NCBI GenBank assembly: GCA_944989445.1
Contig: CALYLW010000161.1
Location: 591,001 to 655,000 of the forward strand
From: Ampullaceana balthica
Taxonomy: Eukaryota; Mollusca; Gastropoda; Lymnaeidae
Direction of reading: 5' to 3'
DNA length: 64,000 nt
A program made the translations under genes and the position numbers. Positions 1-13,300 of this stretch are shown here, in pieces. The notes under the pieces were generated by a model. The model saw only the letters and a list, made by a program, of their open reading frames with translations. It was not told the origin of the DNA and ran no database searches. Numbering within the stretch: the stretch's first letter is position 1; every line of letters starts with the position of its first letter.

Positions 1-401
1 AAAGAAATTCTCATGATTTCAACTCTCTACCCCAAAAATCTAATTTCAAACACTGAACCATTTAACCTTTACACCAAATTTAAAATCAAAAATCATTTTG
101 GTATAATGTAAGTTTTCATTAGGATTGAATGAACTATTTTCAAAGTAAAAGGCAGACCCTTTAATCACTTGGCCAATGCCGATAGTATAAAAACTTTAAT
201 CAGACACAGTTAATAGAAAAAATGTGGGTGTTACTTAACATTCGGAAGGTATATGTTTTTTTTAGGGCTGTTATCGATTAATTTAATTTTAATCGTTAAC
301 TTTTGAAAAATTATCGATTAATTAATCGATAATTTCGATTAAAACCATAAATAGAAATTTATGACGTCATTAAACTGAACATTTCTCAAGGACATTGAAA
401 A

Positions 402-587
402 TTAAGAATATTTTGAACTAAATTTCATGACAATGTGTTGATACTTGATTTGTGCTGAAGGTGGTACGTCAGCGATGTATTTTGATCCTTTAAAAGAGAA
501 TTGTTTATGGCAGTGAACACAGTAAATGTTTTCACCATCTTCGACTTTGCCATCCGCAGTTAGCTTAAAAACAACATATTTGCTCAA
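402..587 (-). pseudogene. hAT transposase N-terminal BED-finger fragment
   Basis: The frame reads KYVVFKLTADGKVEDGENIY then a CVHCHKQF C-x2-C unit, as in BED zinc fingers at hAT transposase N-termini. No catalytic domain follows. The same fragment recurs near 8900-9075. A leftover inside a deleted element. Confidence 0.55.
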
Positions 588-631
588 CTTTCTAGTTATA
601 TGTTTAAATTTAACTGCGCTGATGCTGTCAG

Positions 632-803
632 CAGGGCCGTCTTAACGCATAGGCCCGTTTGGCATTTGCCCGGGGGCCCACGAGCATATGGGCCCCATGG
701 GAATATGTTTATTTATATATATTCATTTTTTATTCCTGCGGGGGAAGGGCCCAACACTATTTCTTTGCCCGGGGGGGCCCAAAATGGTGTAAAGACGGCT
801 CTG
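632..803. mobile_element. Nested MITE with CAGGGCCGTC ends, copy 1
   Basis: Inverted ends CAGGGCCGTC and GACGGCTCTG, GC-rich centre, and 8-bp duplication GCTGTCAG at 624-631 and 804-811. hAT-like by duplication length. It sits inside the hAT element at 263-1070. Confidence 0.8.
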
Positions 804-1329
804 GCTGTCAGCCATATTTTAGTTGACTTCTGCCAGTCAACATAAATTAATAAAATTAATTTTAATAATACGCAGGAGATGTTTGTACGTAAAAATATAT
901 ATAAATTATTAATAATGTATTATTTATTACTAAAATTAAAAAAAAATATTATAAATATTTTCTTAAATTTTAATCGAATTTTTATCGATTAAAATTATTT
1001 TAATCGATATTTAATCGATACAATTTTTAACGATTAATCGAGAAATTAATCGATAATTTCCGCAGCCCTAGTTTTTTTCATGATAAGAATAATTGCCAAG
1101 TTTCAACTCCAGAATAGGATTAAATTTGCTCAGTCACACACACATATATCCAAGTTTGTGAGTTGAAATAAGGTGTGGAAAAAAGAAGAGTGTATGAAAG
1201 CCCAAGGACATTAAATTAAAGGACAAAATGACCCTGAAAATGTATGTTGATTAAGAAATCAAGTATATATTTGATAAAAAATACAAATGGTAAAAAATTA
1301 TTTTTATCAGAGCAAGATCATTTATTTAC

Positions 1330-4300
1330 ATTCCGCTAAATAGACAGCCTGGTCAGCAACTTTCTGACAAACACCAATGTCTTTCTCCCAGTCCAACTTT
1401 TGAGTGAAGCATCGATATGACTTCTGAAGGTATTGCAAAGCCTGATTTAAAAAAAATGTGTATAAATTATTAAAAATTATGATGCTTATTTTAGGAAACA
1501 TGTATTTTTGTACCCTAAATATTGTAAGAATATGGAAAATAAACAATAACATAAGCTGCTGAGTTAATTTCATTCTGGTTAGCAGATGTTTTGGGGAAAT
1601 AACAAATAATTGGATACAGCTACTTTATTTCTAAAACCTTAAAATCAATCCGAAATTTGATCATTTAAAAAAAAATAGTTTAAGTAGTAAGTTATCAATA
1701 ATAAATTTTTATTTTTTTCATTAAGAAAAATTATTTTTATTTAAGAAGTGAACCATGTGATTATATTGATAAGTTCTTAAACAAACCTTTTCAATCTCTG
1801 GGTCCTTGTCTCCAATTTTGGCACTGCTTAACTTGGCATAATTAGACCAAATGTCTCCCTCCGATGTCACCTGAAATTAGACAATACCAACATCACGTTT
1901 TATTATGTAAGACTTATGTAGTATTAAAAAAATAGTTTTAACCTTATACAAAAACAGCTAACTATTTTAAGTATGTTCAAGACAAATTAGATCTGTCACC
2001 TGGTGTTAAAGCTATCATTTATATCATTAATAACACATGAGTACTAAACATTTGGCCATGTCTAAAATGACTGGTCATTAGTTTAAATTGGTCAATAAGT
2101 CATTTAACTCTTTTTCTCCGGATCAACGCTACCATCGTTGATTTTAAAAAGACGTTTTTGACGGATCGACGATAGGAGCGTAGAATTACTAAAACTGCTT
2201 TGTTCCGTTTCTTTTCTTACCTATTTAACTAAAATTAGTTTTAATGTAATCTAGAATGATTTCCCTTGAATAAAAAAAGTCAGAAATTCTTTGTTTGAAT
2301 GTGTTTTCACCGCAAAAGAAGCGTTTGAAAGTCTTGTTTTTATTTCGTTTTTACGTTTGTTTACAAACATGGATATTCAACTACCTCATCTGGTTATCGA
2401 TCTAATATTATTTTAAATAATACGATGATGAACAAGAAAAAGATATTGTTAATTTATGATGATTCAGATAGTAATTTTAAATTGCAGATGAATCATACGC
2501 CTAGTGATAGTAGTTGTAGTGAAGTTGACAAGTCATCTGTTGATAAACAACAAGCCCCGCCCCTGTCTCAAATACCATGATGAACTGATAGTATTTCTAC
2601 TATATAAATAATAATATAGACAATAAAGCTGCTAAACTTTTTCACTAAAACTAAGTGCAATTTTGGATAGAATTTAAAATAATTTCTAGTTGCAATATGC
2701 AGTATAGCTTCAAGCTCCATTGTAAACAGCACAATTTCCCTATTATTTTCCTGTATGGGTGACCATGGATATTGAGCTCTAATGTTTTATTTGTTTGTTT
2801 TTTTAATGTGAAGTTATTTCTGTTTGCTGTAAATATGAATATAGCTCAGAAAAAAACACCATTTTCTTACATTTTGGATAAAAATCTAGATTTTTGTGAC
2901 TTAGAATGAGTTGTTTTTTTAAATGTGTTTTAAAATTTTTATTTTCATTTTTACTAAAACAAAATCATAATATTTTATGAAAATAAGGAGCAACAAAGCC
3001 CGTCCAAGGATGTTCCGCCACCGTTAGGTGGCATGCTGTAACCCCCTCTAACAGTCGTCTTGACTGGCATACATGTGCATCACATCAAAAATACTATTCA
3101 TTATAGTTAAAATAAATAACTCGTAAAAACAGAGCTTTTGACTATAAATCCCAATGCGCATAACTCAAAATAAAGTCTTGGAAGAAATACTACACCAAAA
3201 ATAACTCATTTTGAACATCCACGCAAACGTGTTCAATATGATTGGTGTAAGAGTCATATGTGTTTGATGGACCAATCGCTATTGATGATCGCACGGAACA
3301 TAGCCCTTTTTTTATATAGGAAGTCATGAGTCTGTCTGGGCTAAAAACATCATTCTTTTCTCTTTAATTAAATACCAAATATATCATTATCTGTTAAAAA
3401 ATAAGAAAGTTATTAACATTTCAAGATAGCATGGTAGCCCACGACAAATTTCCAGAATAGATAATTCCGGCAGAATGAGGAAAATAATTCCGGAGAAAAA
3501 GATTTAAACAGGAAAAAGTCAAAGGCCATCCTAAACTTTAGGTTAGCTGATTTTGAATTGCTCCGGTTTATTTTTTACCTTTGATGTTATTCTCCCAAAC
3601 AGCTCCATCAACTTGTCACCCAGTCGATCAGCAGGCCTACCATCAATATCTGGAATTTTCTCCAGCACAGCTCTTGTAAGAATGGATAAAACCTATTTAA
3701 AAAAATAAATATTCATGATTATTTCTTGTAAAACAATAGAATGATTGAAATAATGCTAAGAATTATAAAAATCAGTTTACTGATTGCAAATTCCAAAACA
3801 ATATAAAAAAGTTGGGATTGAAGCCAGGGATTTCTTTCAGTCCACTGTTTTACTTTACATATTTTACTAAACATCGTACTGCTTGACTTTTTGGTTGTAG
3901 ATGACAAACAAATGGCATATTCGTCCCTTTTTCAAATAATTTTACAAGTAATTTTTGACAATTTGTGTTTGGTCCATCGCTTGGGAAAACCCTAACTTTG
4001 CCGCATTATATGAATGTGACATAATTTCTTAAACTTAATTTAAATATCTTAAGGAAAATTAACGTTTAAAGCCCCAAAGCGTGGTAATGTGTGCCTTGTC
4101 ACTAATCCCAAAGCGCGGTAAAGCGTGCCTCGATAGCGCGCTTTAGTAATGAAATCATAAGAAAGTAGAAACTCTTCATTTAAAGAGAGAAGATTTAATC
4201 AACTTCCGGAAATGTTGGTGTTTGCTTTCGCTAGTGTTTTTTGCTAGAAGTTTTGTGGTAGCTTTTACGTTTTGTTTTGAAGATGTGATTTTGCTATACT

Positions 4301-7300
4301 TTTTTGTAAAAATAATAGTACATTACTAAACTACAGGTATTAAACTCAAGAAGGTCTTTTGGATACGTAAATAACCATTCTTATCCTAAAAGACAATAAT
4401 AATATAAATAAATTTTCAGAAATTTTTTAAATTTCATAACCAGTTGATTGCAATAAACGTGAAATCCTTACAGGACTGAGGCCGAAGTTTACAGAAAACC
4501 TTATGGGGGCTTTAAACGTTAAAATAATGAATGCTAATCAGCATTTCCTGTGAATAATAATGGACTCAATGATAAAACACAATAATAACAAAGACTGGTG
4601 ATATGTCCGAGTTTGATTTAGAGAAGCAATTAAAGTTCTATTTGTTATGACCTATGATAAAAGGGCTATCCATTAAATCTGCATGACAATTTGGAATGAG
4701 TTGGTACAACATTTTCTGATAATTTAGATACCCTCATAGTTTTCCATAAAAATTGCATCCCTTCCCCCACATCCAAAAATTTTATTTTCAACATGTGACA
4801 TGAATGGCTAAAAAAATTTAAAGTTGTAAGAATGGACTTCTTGCATCTTTTTTGTAAGAAAAAAGCAAAAAAGAAAACCCACTGGGTCTTGCTATTGGAT
4901 ATTAGAAAATTCTAACAGTCTCATTGAGAATGTTCACACCTGTTACATAAATTAGTGATTAAGAAAGAAGTAGTCATCCCTTATTAATCTCTTATTTACC
5001 TATGACTCAGCTGGTAATTTAATGATTGTGCAGATATCTTTCAAGTTGTAAAATCGGTCAGTCTAATTTATTAAATTAATTAAATTTTTTTTTCAAATTT
5101 AATCTGTTTCTTTCAATGCATTTTAAATAGAAACACACATTAAAACAAATTACTGTATATACTCGTTCTATAGCCTGTTCGTTCATAAGCCGATTGTTTA
5201 CTTTGTACTACCTATCTTTGTCTTTGTGCTCTCTGTTAGGCAAGAGTTAACGGTATTTTAAAAAAAATTTGTTGGTAAACAGTGGCGGAAGCGCGTACAT
5301 TAAAATTCGTTGTTGAAAACAAAATTTGTAAAACTATTTATTAAAACATTCACAAAAATAAATAAAATGATTAAATAAGGTAAGTGCAGATGTTTAATAA
5401 TATATTATAGCTTCTGGTGGAGCAGTCGAATTCTTGTAGAATGTAGAAAAGGACCTTAATGATCTACAATGACAACACAATATTCAATGGACATGCAGAA
5501 ATCACATATGCCCCACTCATAAGCCGACCCTCCCCTCAACTTTTCCCCCTAGATTTTGTCCAAAAAAAGATCGGCTTTAGAACGAGTATATACGGTTAAT
5601 ACATTCCATTCCATTTGTAATAGTAACATTTCACTTTTTGGAACTTTTGCATATTTAATTAGCCACGATGGTTTTTATTAAAATCATTCAGTTAAAACCT
5701 ACTTAACTCTTTCTACTCTGAAGCACCACTTCTGTGCTTTCTAAATTTCCCTGTAAAAAGGAAAGTATTTCCCTTAGCTTTTGATTCCATAATAAAATTT
5801 TTAAAAATATTGATTATTCTTAAAAAATAATAATTAATGCATGAAGAAATAATTATGTCTAATAACATTATAACACTAAATGCGAAAAAATTAAGAATGA
5901 AGCCAATAGCGATTATCAGCACCTTGGGTGATCCCATGCTAGATCAAATGCTTCTCTAAATATCATATGGACTAGTGGACAAAAAATGTGCTTTTTTTAT
6001 AATGACATCACGCAAAATTTCACTATTGCCAGAATTCTTGAGGAAAACGAGATTTCTATGACATTTTTAACTAAAAAATGCAAAAGTGTGTAGACTTGCG
6101 GCGGTAAGCTTTTAGAGGCTTCCACAAGAAAGACCCCAAGGATGCATTTATTTTTATCTTGGGAGAGGGAGGTGAATAATTTAGAGAGAGAATTTTTAGT
6201 TAAATAAACAGCAATACACATCCTTAACTTAATCTTACCTCATTATCTATCCATTTATCTTTAAGATCCAAGAGTCGATGATAAGATCGTATAACATCCT
6301 CAAATGCTCCACAGTCTGTGCCTATCTGATAAAAAAGGAGTTTATTAATTTTTGTGGAAACAATCAGAAGTACAGCCCTTTCTGATGAACTTCATTTTTA
6401 TTTATAACTCTTTGGTTACTTTGATAATAATGAGTATATACAAATTCTAGATTTAATAAATAAGTATCTCACGATCAAGCTGTTCTCCCATAATTTCCAG
6501 CTCTCATAGTTACACTTGAGGGCATCCTGAAGTGTGGCGTAAGCTTTTTTTCTAATTAGAAAGAAACAAGCAAGCAAGACATTACTCACACTGAATTTGG
6601 AAAAATCACAATAAAATTTTATGGAGAATTTTAAAATTTGAACCACCTTCACAAGTTTAACTATTTTATCCCAGAAAAAAAAAGCTTACTTCATAAAGAA
6701 GCATAAAAATAAATCATGTAAAGCTTCCTGTTTATTTTACATGAGGCTAAGATTTAAGTTGAACTTACATTTGTTTCAGTCTTGCATAGCAGGTTGCAAG
6801 GTTACTCCATGCTTCAAAGTTCTGAGGAGATAGAAATGAGACACATCATTACAATGAGCCTATCTGTTCTAACAATTATAGCAAAGAAATAAGACACATC
6901 ATTACAATGAGTAAAGTTGTTCTAACAATGACAGTATGGCAATAGAGATAAGACACATCATCACTGTGAGCCAATCTGATCTAACAATGATAGCAAAGAA
7001 ATAAGACACATCATTACAATGAGTAAAGTTGTTCTAACCATGACAGTATGGCAATAGAGACAAGACACATCATCACTATGAGCCAATCTGATCTAGTTAT
7101 GGTATGAAAACTACAAAAGATGAGACCTATAGTAGCATACAGTGGAAGACTTACATCAAAATCTATGTTGACACATCGCTTAAATGCTGTGGCCCCGTCC
7201 TCAAACCTTTGACAAGCCATGGCAGCACAGCCGTATGTAAACCACACTGGAATCTGCAGAAAATAAAATCTGATGTCAATATCTAGTAAAATGTCTAAAG

Positions 7301-10300
7301 CTTTTTATAATTTCTTTTTATTTCAGTGAATATGGCATTTAAGAAAGAAAATCACAAACCTGTAAGGAATTGATTTTCAAAGATGTTGCAAAGCACTCAA
7401 CAGCTTTTTCAAACTGAAAAAATAATTTATCTTTTTAATCACAATTATTTAAATTAATAAGATTAAAATCATTTTAAAAAAAGGAGGGGGGGGGGCAAAA
7501 TAGTTAAAGGTTGAAAGTTTTGTTTGTGATATGTTTTTGTCATCAAGTGACAATATTCCTATCATTTTGAACATCATACGCTTGAAGCATAGATCAAATA
7601 AAAATTAAACAGCAGTTAAAAACAATTTAGTAAAATGTGTAAATCTTTTGATAAAGCTTAGTACTGGCAGATATTCTGGATTACCTTTTGTTCTTGAAAG
7701 TAAACGTAACCCATACATCGCATAGCACGAGCACTTTTATGGTTGGAGATTTCCCATGCTCTTTCATAATGCTGAAGGTCACGAGTCACATCCCCCAGGA
7801 AACACAAAAGAGATGGAGTCTCTTGGATGGCCAAACGCTCTCGAATTACAGTCTCTGCCTGTAAACATTTACAATAAACAAATTCACTTGTTATTATAAT
7901 AAGCTTGTTGCATGTTAAAGAATAGATGAACGTCATTTGGTAAAAGAAAATATTAATAATCCTAAACAGTTAAAACACCAAAGATTGTGTGAATAAAAGT
8001 TTACAGAATATATGCTCACTTAACAGTAAGAATTTTGCATAAAATACTCTGTGTAAATTAATGGTTTAAAATAATTTAATTGATAAATCATGGTAATAAG
8101 CCATAACAGACCTGAGCTTAATTAATTTAAAGGGTGAAACGTATGCCTCATGCAGTCTGAAATTCCTAAAACAAAGTTATCAGCATCAACATGATATGGC
8201 CCCAAAAACTATTGTCTTATCCATCACATCCTTCAATTCAGACAAATCTATAGCCTTTTGCCTCTATGCCTACATCTACACATGCTGTCAATCCACTTAT
8301 ACATGATGATGGAGTCAGTGTTAAGAAAACAAGTCAACAAACAAACCATTTCTCTTTTCCCTAGTCTTTGATAGCAAGAAATCACATTTTCCCACATCTC
8401 TAGTTTCTCATAAACATTGAGGGCATCTCCAATACAACCAAGTGATAGCAGCAATGCAGCTAGTTCTCCCTGAAATGACAAATTTTAAAATCTTAAAAAT
8501 AATACAAATTACTTTACATATTTGCAATCTATCTCTAATCTGATCAAACTAATATTTGTATATCTATCTCTAACCAGAGGCAGAAATGGGTGGCTTAATG
8601 CTTTTATTCATAGAAATTTATATAAACTAATAAGTAATAATAATGAACTTTAAAAAAAATACAACTTGTTTAATGGCAAGTTTAAATAAATATATACAAT
8701 TCTAATGTGTTATTGAAACATTGAATAGGTTAAAACTAATTATAATAAAAGTAGGGCTGTTATCGATTATTTTAAATTTTATCGTTAACTTTTGAAAAAT
8801 TGTTGATTAATTAAGCGATAATTTCGATTAAAACCAAAAATAGAAATCTATGACGTCATTAAACTTTTCTCACGGACATTGAAAATTATGAATATTTTGA
8901 ACTAAATTTCATGACAATGTGTTGATACTTGATTTGTGCTGAAGGTGGTACGTCAGCGATGTATATGACTCTTTAAAAGAGAATTGTTTATGGCAGTGGA
9001 CACAGTAAACGTTTTCATCATCTTCGACTTTGCCATCCGCAGTTAGCTTAAAAACAACATATTTGCTCAACTTTCTAGTTATATGTTTAAATTTAACTGC
9101 GCTGTTGCTGTCAGCAGGGCCGTCTTAACGCATTGGCCCGTTGGGCATTTGCCCGGGGGCCAACGAGCATATGGGCTCCATGGGAATATTTTTATTTATA
9201 TATATTAATATTATGTATATTCATTTTTTATTCCTGCGGGGGAAGGCCCAACACTACATCTTTGCCCGGGTGCCCAAAATGGTGTAAAGACGGCTCTTGC
9301 TGTCAGCCATGTTTTAGTTGACGTCTGCCGGTCAACATAAATTAATAAAATTAATTTTAATATTACGCGGGAGATGTTTGTACATAAAAAATATATATAA
9401 ATTATTAATAATTATTAATAATTTATATCGATTATCGAATTTTTATCGATTAAAATTATTTTAATCGATATTTAATCGATAAAAAATTTTTACGATTGAT
9501 CGAGAAATTAATCTATAATTTCCGCAGCCCTAAATAAAAGAGGTTATTTGAATGTCACCAAAAAGAAATTTAAAAATAGAGAAAATTTAACAATAGTTTA
9601 GTTCACTCAATTTAGTTTTGTGTAATGACTTTTTTCACTTTCCAAAAAAAGTCAATATTCTTCTCACTTGTACTTTCCAAACTGGAGGGACAGTGCAAGC
9701 ATGAAAGAGAGGAATTCTGCCACTGATATCAGGTGATGAGTTTGGAGTCACTGCTATTTTGACCAATTCCTGAAAATTAAAATAATAATTTCCATTTGCA
9801 GTACTAATGTAAAGCCAAGGTTGAAACACAGTAAACAAAATTGCAACATTAAAATGATTTTAATTGAGGTAACATAAATTCTGAAATAAATATATTATTA
9901 TTATTTAAATGGAGTAAAGGAAAGTGTTCACACCTCTAGTTGCATCATAGACCTTTCAACTCTTCTGCGACTGTCTCTTTCCAACCTTGATCTTAGATTC
10001 AAAGCAACCAGTGAAACATTCCAGCTGCTTACATTACTCAAGATGTACTAAAAAAAACCATCCAAAATATAACAATAAAATGCATGAAGCATATTTGGAA
10101 ATTTAAAATAAATAAATAAGTCAACTTTATGAGTTCATTTTAATTTATAAAAATTTGATTTCTATAAGTTTTTGAAATGTTTATTATTGATTACCGTTAT
10201 GTACGTCAAAACTTCTTCTTCAGTAAGCCGATCCTGTGCCATACTCCGCCTGTAGCTTTCCCTGAAAATTAGGAAATAATAACATCATTAACACAAGGTT

Positions 10301-13300
10301 CCCAGTGATTTAGAGTTGATACGGCTTTTTCAAATGTCATGGATTAAACATGACTTTGACAGTGAAAACAAAATCAAAGTTGCTGTAAATGAGACCGTAT
10401 TATTTTATAAATTCTAACTAATCTAATGCACCACTCAGACGGGCAGGAAAAAAAACACCTTTCTTGTTCCTTTCACAAGAAAAAACACATAAAAATCATT
10501 CAGGCTTAGAGTGGGCTGCGGGAACAAACCAGGAAAACCAACATACTATCAAGATTTAAAACTCTAATAAATATATGCAAGACTAGACATAAACAATGGA
10601 TAAGCGTGACATATAATAATCTTCCGTATATAAGGAGTGTCTGTAATGTATAAGATAAGATATACAACATTTCAAGTTTTGTAATTTATATCCAATAATT
10701 TATGGCTGACATATGAACATATTTACATGAGTCCTATGATTAAGGCCTGTTCCAGAGGAGAAATGTTGGCAGTCTCTGTGACTGTGTCATCAGCAAACTT
10801 AATGCTATTTAAAACTGTGTCATCATCAAGAGGCAAGTTCTACAACAGAAAGGTTGAAAAAAATATTAACTATTAACAAAGAAATTGTGTAGATGAATAT
10901 ATTTTGCTTAAAATAGTTTGCTTAACTAGTCTTTGAATTGTTAAAACTAATTTTACAACACTTTTTAAAATTTTGACTTTTATGGTTAATTGTAATAAAT
11001 AAAAGAAGTTTTAAACTTAGAAGCCAATGAATAAAGTACAAAATATTTTAATTCAAATGGTAGCATATAATTATTGTATTTAGGATCATTAAATGGGGTT
11101 TCCACAAATTTAATTTTAAGACATGTGCTACCTTAGGTAATATTGAGCTATCTTTAAAGTTATGAGTCTCTCTATCACTTGCTGAATGTCTCTCAACATG
11201 CAGAACAAGCTGTGCTTTATCCTCTTCCTGAAATTGTGTTCGCTTTCCCATAGCACCTAAAGACATTAAAAATAATAGTTAACTAAATGTAAGTTAAAAA
11301 GTTTTAGCTATAAAAATAATAGAAATAGCTAAGAAATGTTTATTAATTATTAAATAAACGTATATATTAGGTATGTTATTAGGCGATACAAATACACAAA
11401 ATGGTAAACAATTCTTTCCCCTTGTAATTCCAAAATATGCATGGTAGTCTGCTAACCTGTCAATGAGACATCAATCTCAGCAATTTTCTTTCCAGTGGCA
11501 AAATGATGGGCGGCTTTTTTATACTCATAGTAGGTATGGCAGGCATGGCCAGCTTCAATGTGAAACAATATCTGAATATCCCTGCAATAAAAAAGAAACA
11601 TTTCTCAAGAATATTTACTCTAAAGTATAATGATGAAGGAAATTGAATATAAAAGTATTCAAAAGTTTAAAGAGTTTAATATTTTAATAACAGTCTTTAA
11701 AATATATATATAAATATTAGGGCTGGTAATAATTTTAAAAAATTTGTTCGATTAATCGGGACAAAATTTAATCAATTAATTTTGATTATCTTATCTTATC
11801 TGTTTACAGACGCTCCTTCTATACAGAAGATTATTGCGTCCTACGCTTATCTATGGTTTGTGTTTAGTCCTGCATTTTTATTAGAGATTTAAATGTTGAT
11901 AAAGTGTTGGTTTTCCTGGATTCTTCAGGCAACCCATTCCACGCCCGAATTCCGGACGGGAAGAAGGAAAACTTGTATGTGTTTGTTCTTGCATATGGAA
12001 TAAGAAAGGTGTTTTTATCCTTATGTCTATCTGAGGGTTGTATTAAGTTATCTTTGTGTTGTATTTCTAAATTAGAATTAATAGCTTTATGTATGATTAC
12101 TACTTTGCTCTTGGTTCTTCTATCCTCTAGTGTTTCAAGGTTTAATGATTTAACTAATGGTGTTATTCTTGTCAGTTTTGAATATTCTCCAGTAATGAAT
12201 CTGGCAGCTCTTTTTTGAATTTGTTCTAGTTTATCAATGTTTTCTTTGGTGGATGGGTCCCATACAGAAGATGCATATTCTAGTACAGTTCTCACCAAAG
12301 TGAGGTAGCATTTTAGTTTTATATCTCTATTACATTTGTTAAAGTTCCTTTTTATAAAGCCTAAGGTTTTGTTTGATTTTTTAATAACTTCATTGACATG
12401 GGGATTCCATGATAGTTTCTCATTTATTAAGACTCCTAAGTATTTTGCATCTTTAGTTTGGGTCAGTTCTTTTCCATGAATGTAATATTTTGAATTTATT
12501 TGTTGCTTTTTCTTTGTTACTCTTAACAGTTGACACTTTTCTGGGTGGAAAGACATACTCCAGTTAGTTTTCCATTTTATCAATTCATCTAAGTCTTTTT
12601 GTAAAATTTTGCTGTCTTGTTCTGATTTAATTGTTCTATAGATTATACAATCATCAGCAAATAACCTAACTTTTGTACCTGTTGAGATGTTGTTGGGTAA
12701 ATCATTTATATAAATTAAAAAGAGTAAGGGACCTAGCACAGTTCCTTGTGGAACTCCTGAGTTAACCTTTATTGGTGCAGATTTAGATCCATTAATTATT
12801 ACAGTTTGCTCCCTGCCCAAAAGGAAGTCTTGGATCCAGTGATGTAAGGAACCTGAGATTCCAAAGTAGTTAAGTTCTTTAAGTAAACTAAGGTGGTGAA
12901 CTTTGTCAAATGCTTTTGAGAAGTCTAGTAATATTGTATCTATTTGATCATTTTTGTCCAAGCCTTTTGATAGTTCATCTATTAAACCTATTAATTGTGT
13001 TTCACATGATCTGTTTTTTCTAAAGCCGTGTTGATGTGGGCATAAGGCATTAATTAATTAATGATTCATTGATTAATTATATTTTTATATCGCATATATA
13101 GATCCCGTTAAGTCGCGATTCATTATTTTGCGAAATTGGTTAAGTGGTGGTAATTCATTGGAAAATTTGTTTTGCTATGCAAGAAATAAGGAAGAAAAAC
13201 CTTTTTGTTTCAAATGCACGTCTAAATAAATAAAATATCACGAGGGAAAAGTATGTAAGTAATAAAAATATATAAATTATTAATAAATTGGAAAATAAAA

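Larger units (their letters stand above)
263..1070 (-). mobile_element. Non-autonomous hAT element (TAGGGCTG family), copy 1
   Basis: Ends TAGGGCTG and CAGCCCTA, subterminal repeats of the ATCGATTAAT type, and an 8-bp duplication GTTTTTTT at 255-262 and 1071-1078. It keeps a BED-like zinc-finger fragment of the transposase (402-587, minus) and a second, nested MITE (632-803). Closely similar to 8752-9532. Confidence 0.85.

Noticed and set aside
1322..1330. TTC27 stop codon at the end of exon 22
   Set aside because: The frame does reach TAA, but a GTAAAT donor lies at the expected point and the family continues for about 80 more residues.
11904..12218. Plus-strand open frame repeated at 42073-42387
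   Set aside because: Antisense shadow of the conserved LINE reverse transcriptase C-terminus; it recurs only because the LINE does.
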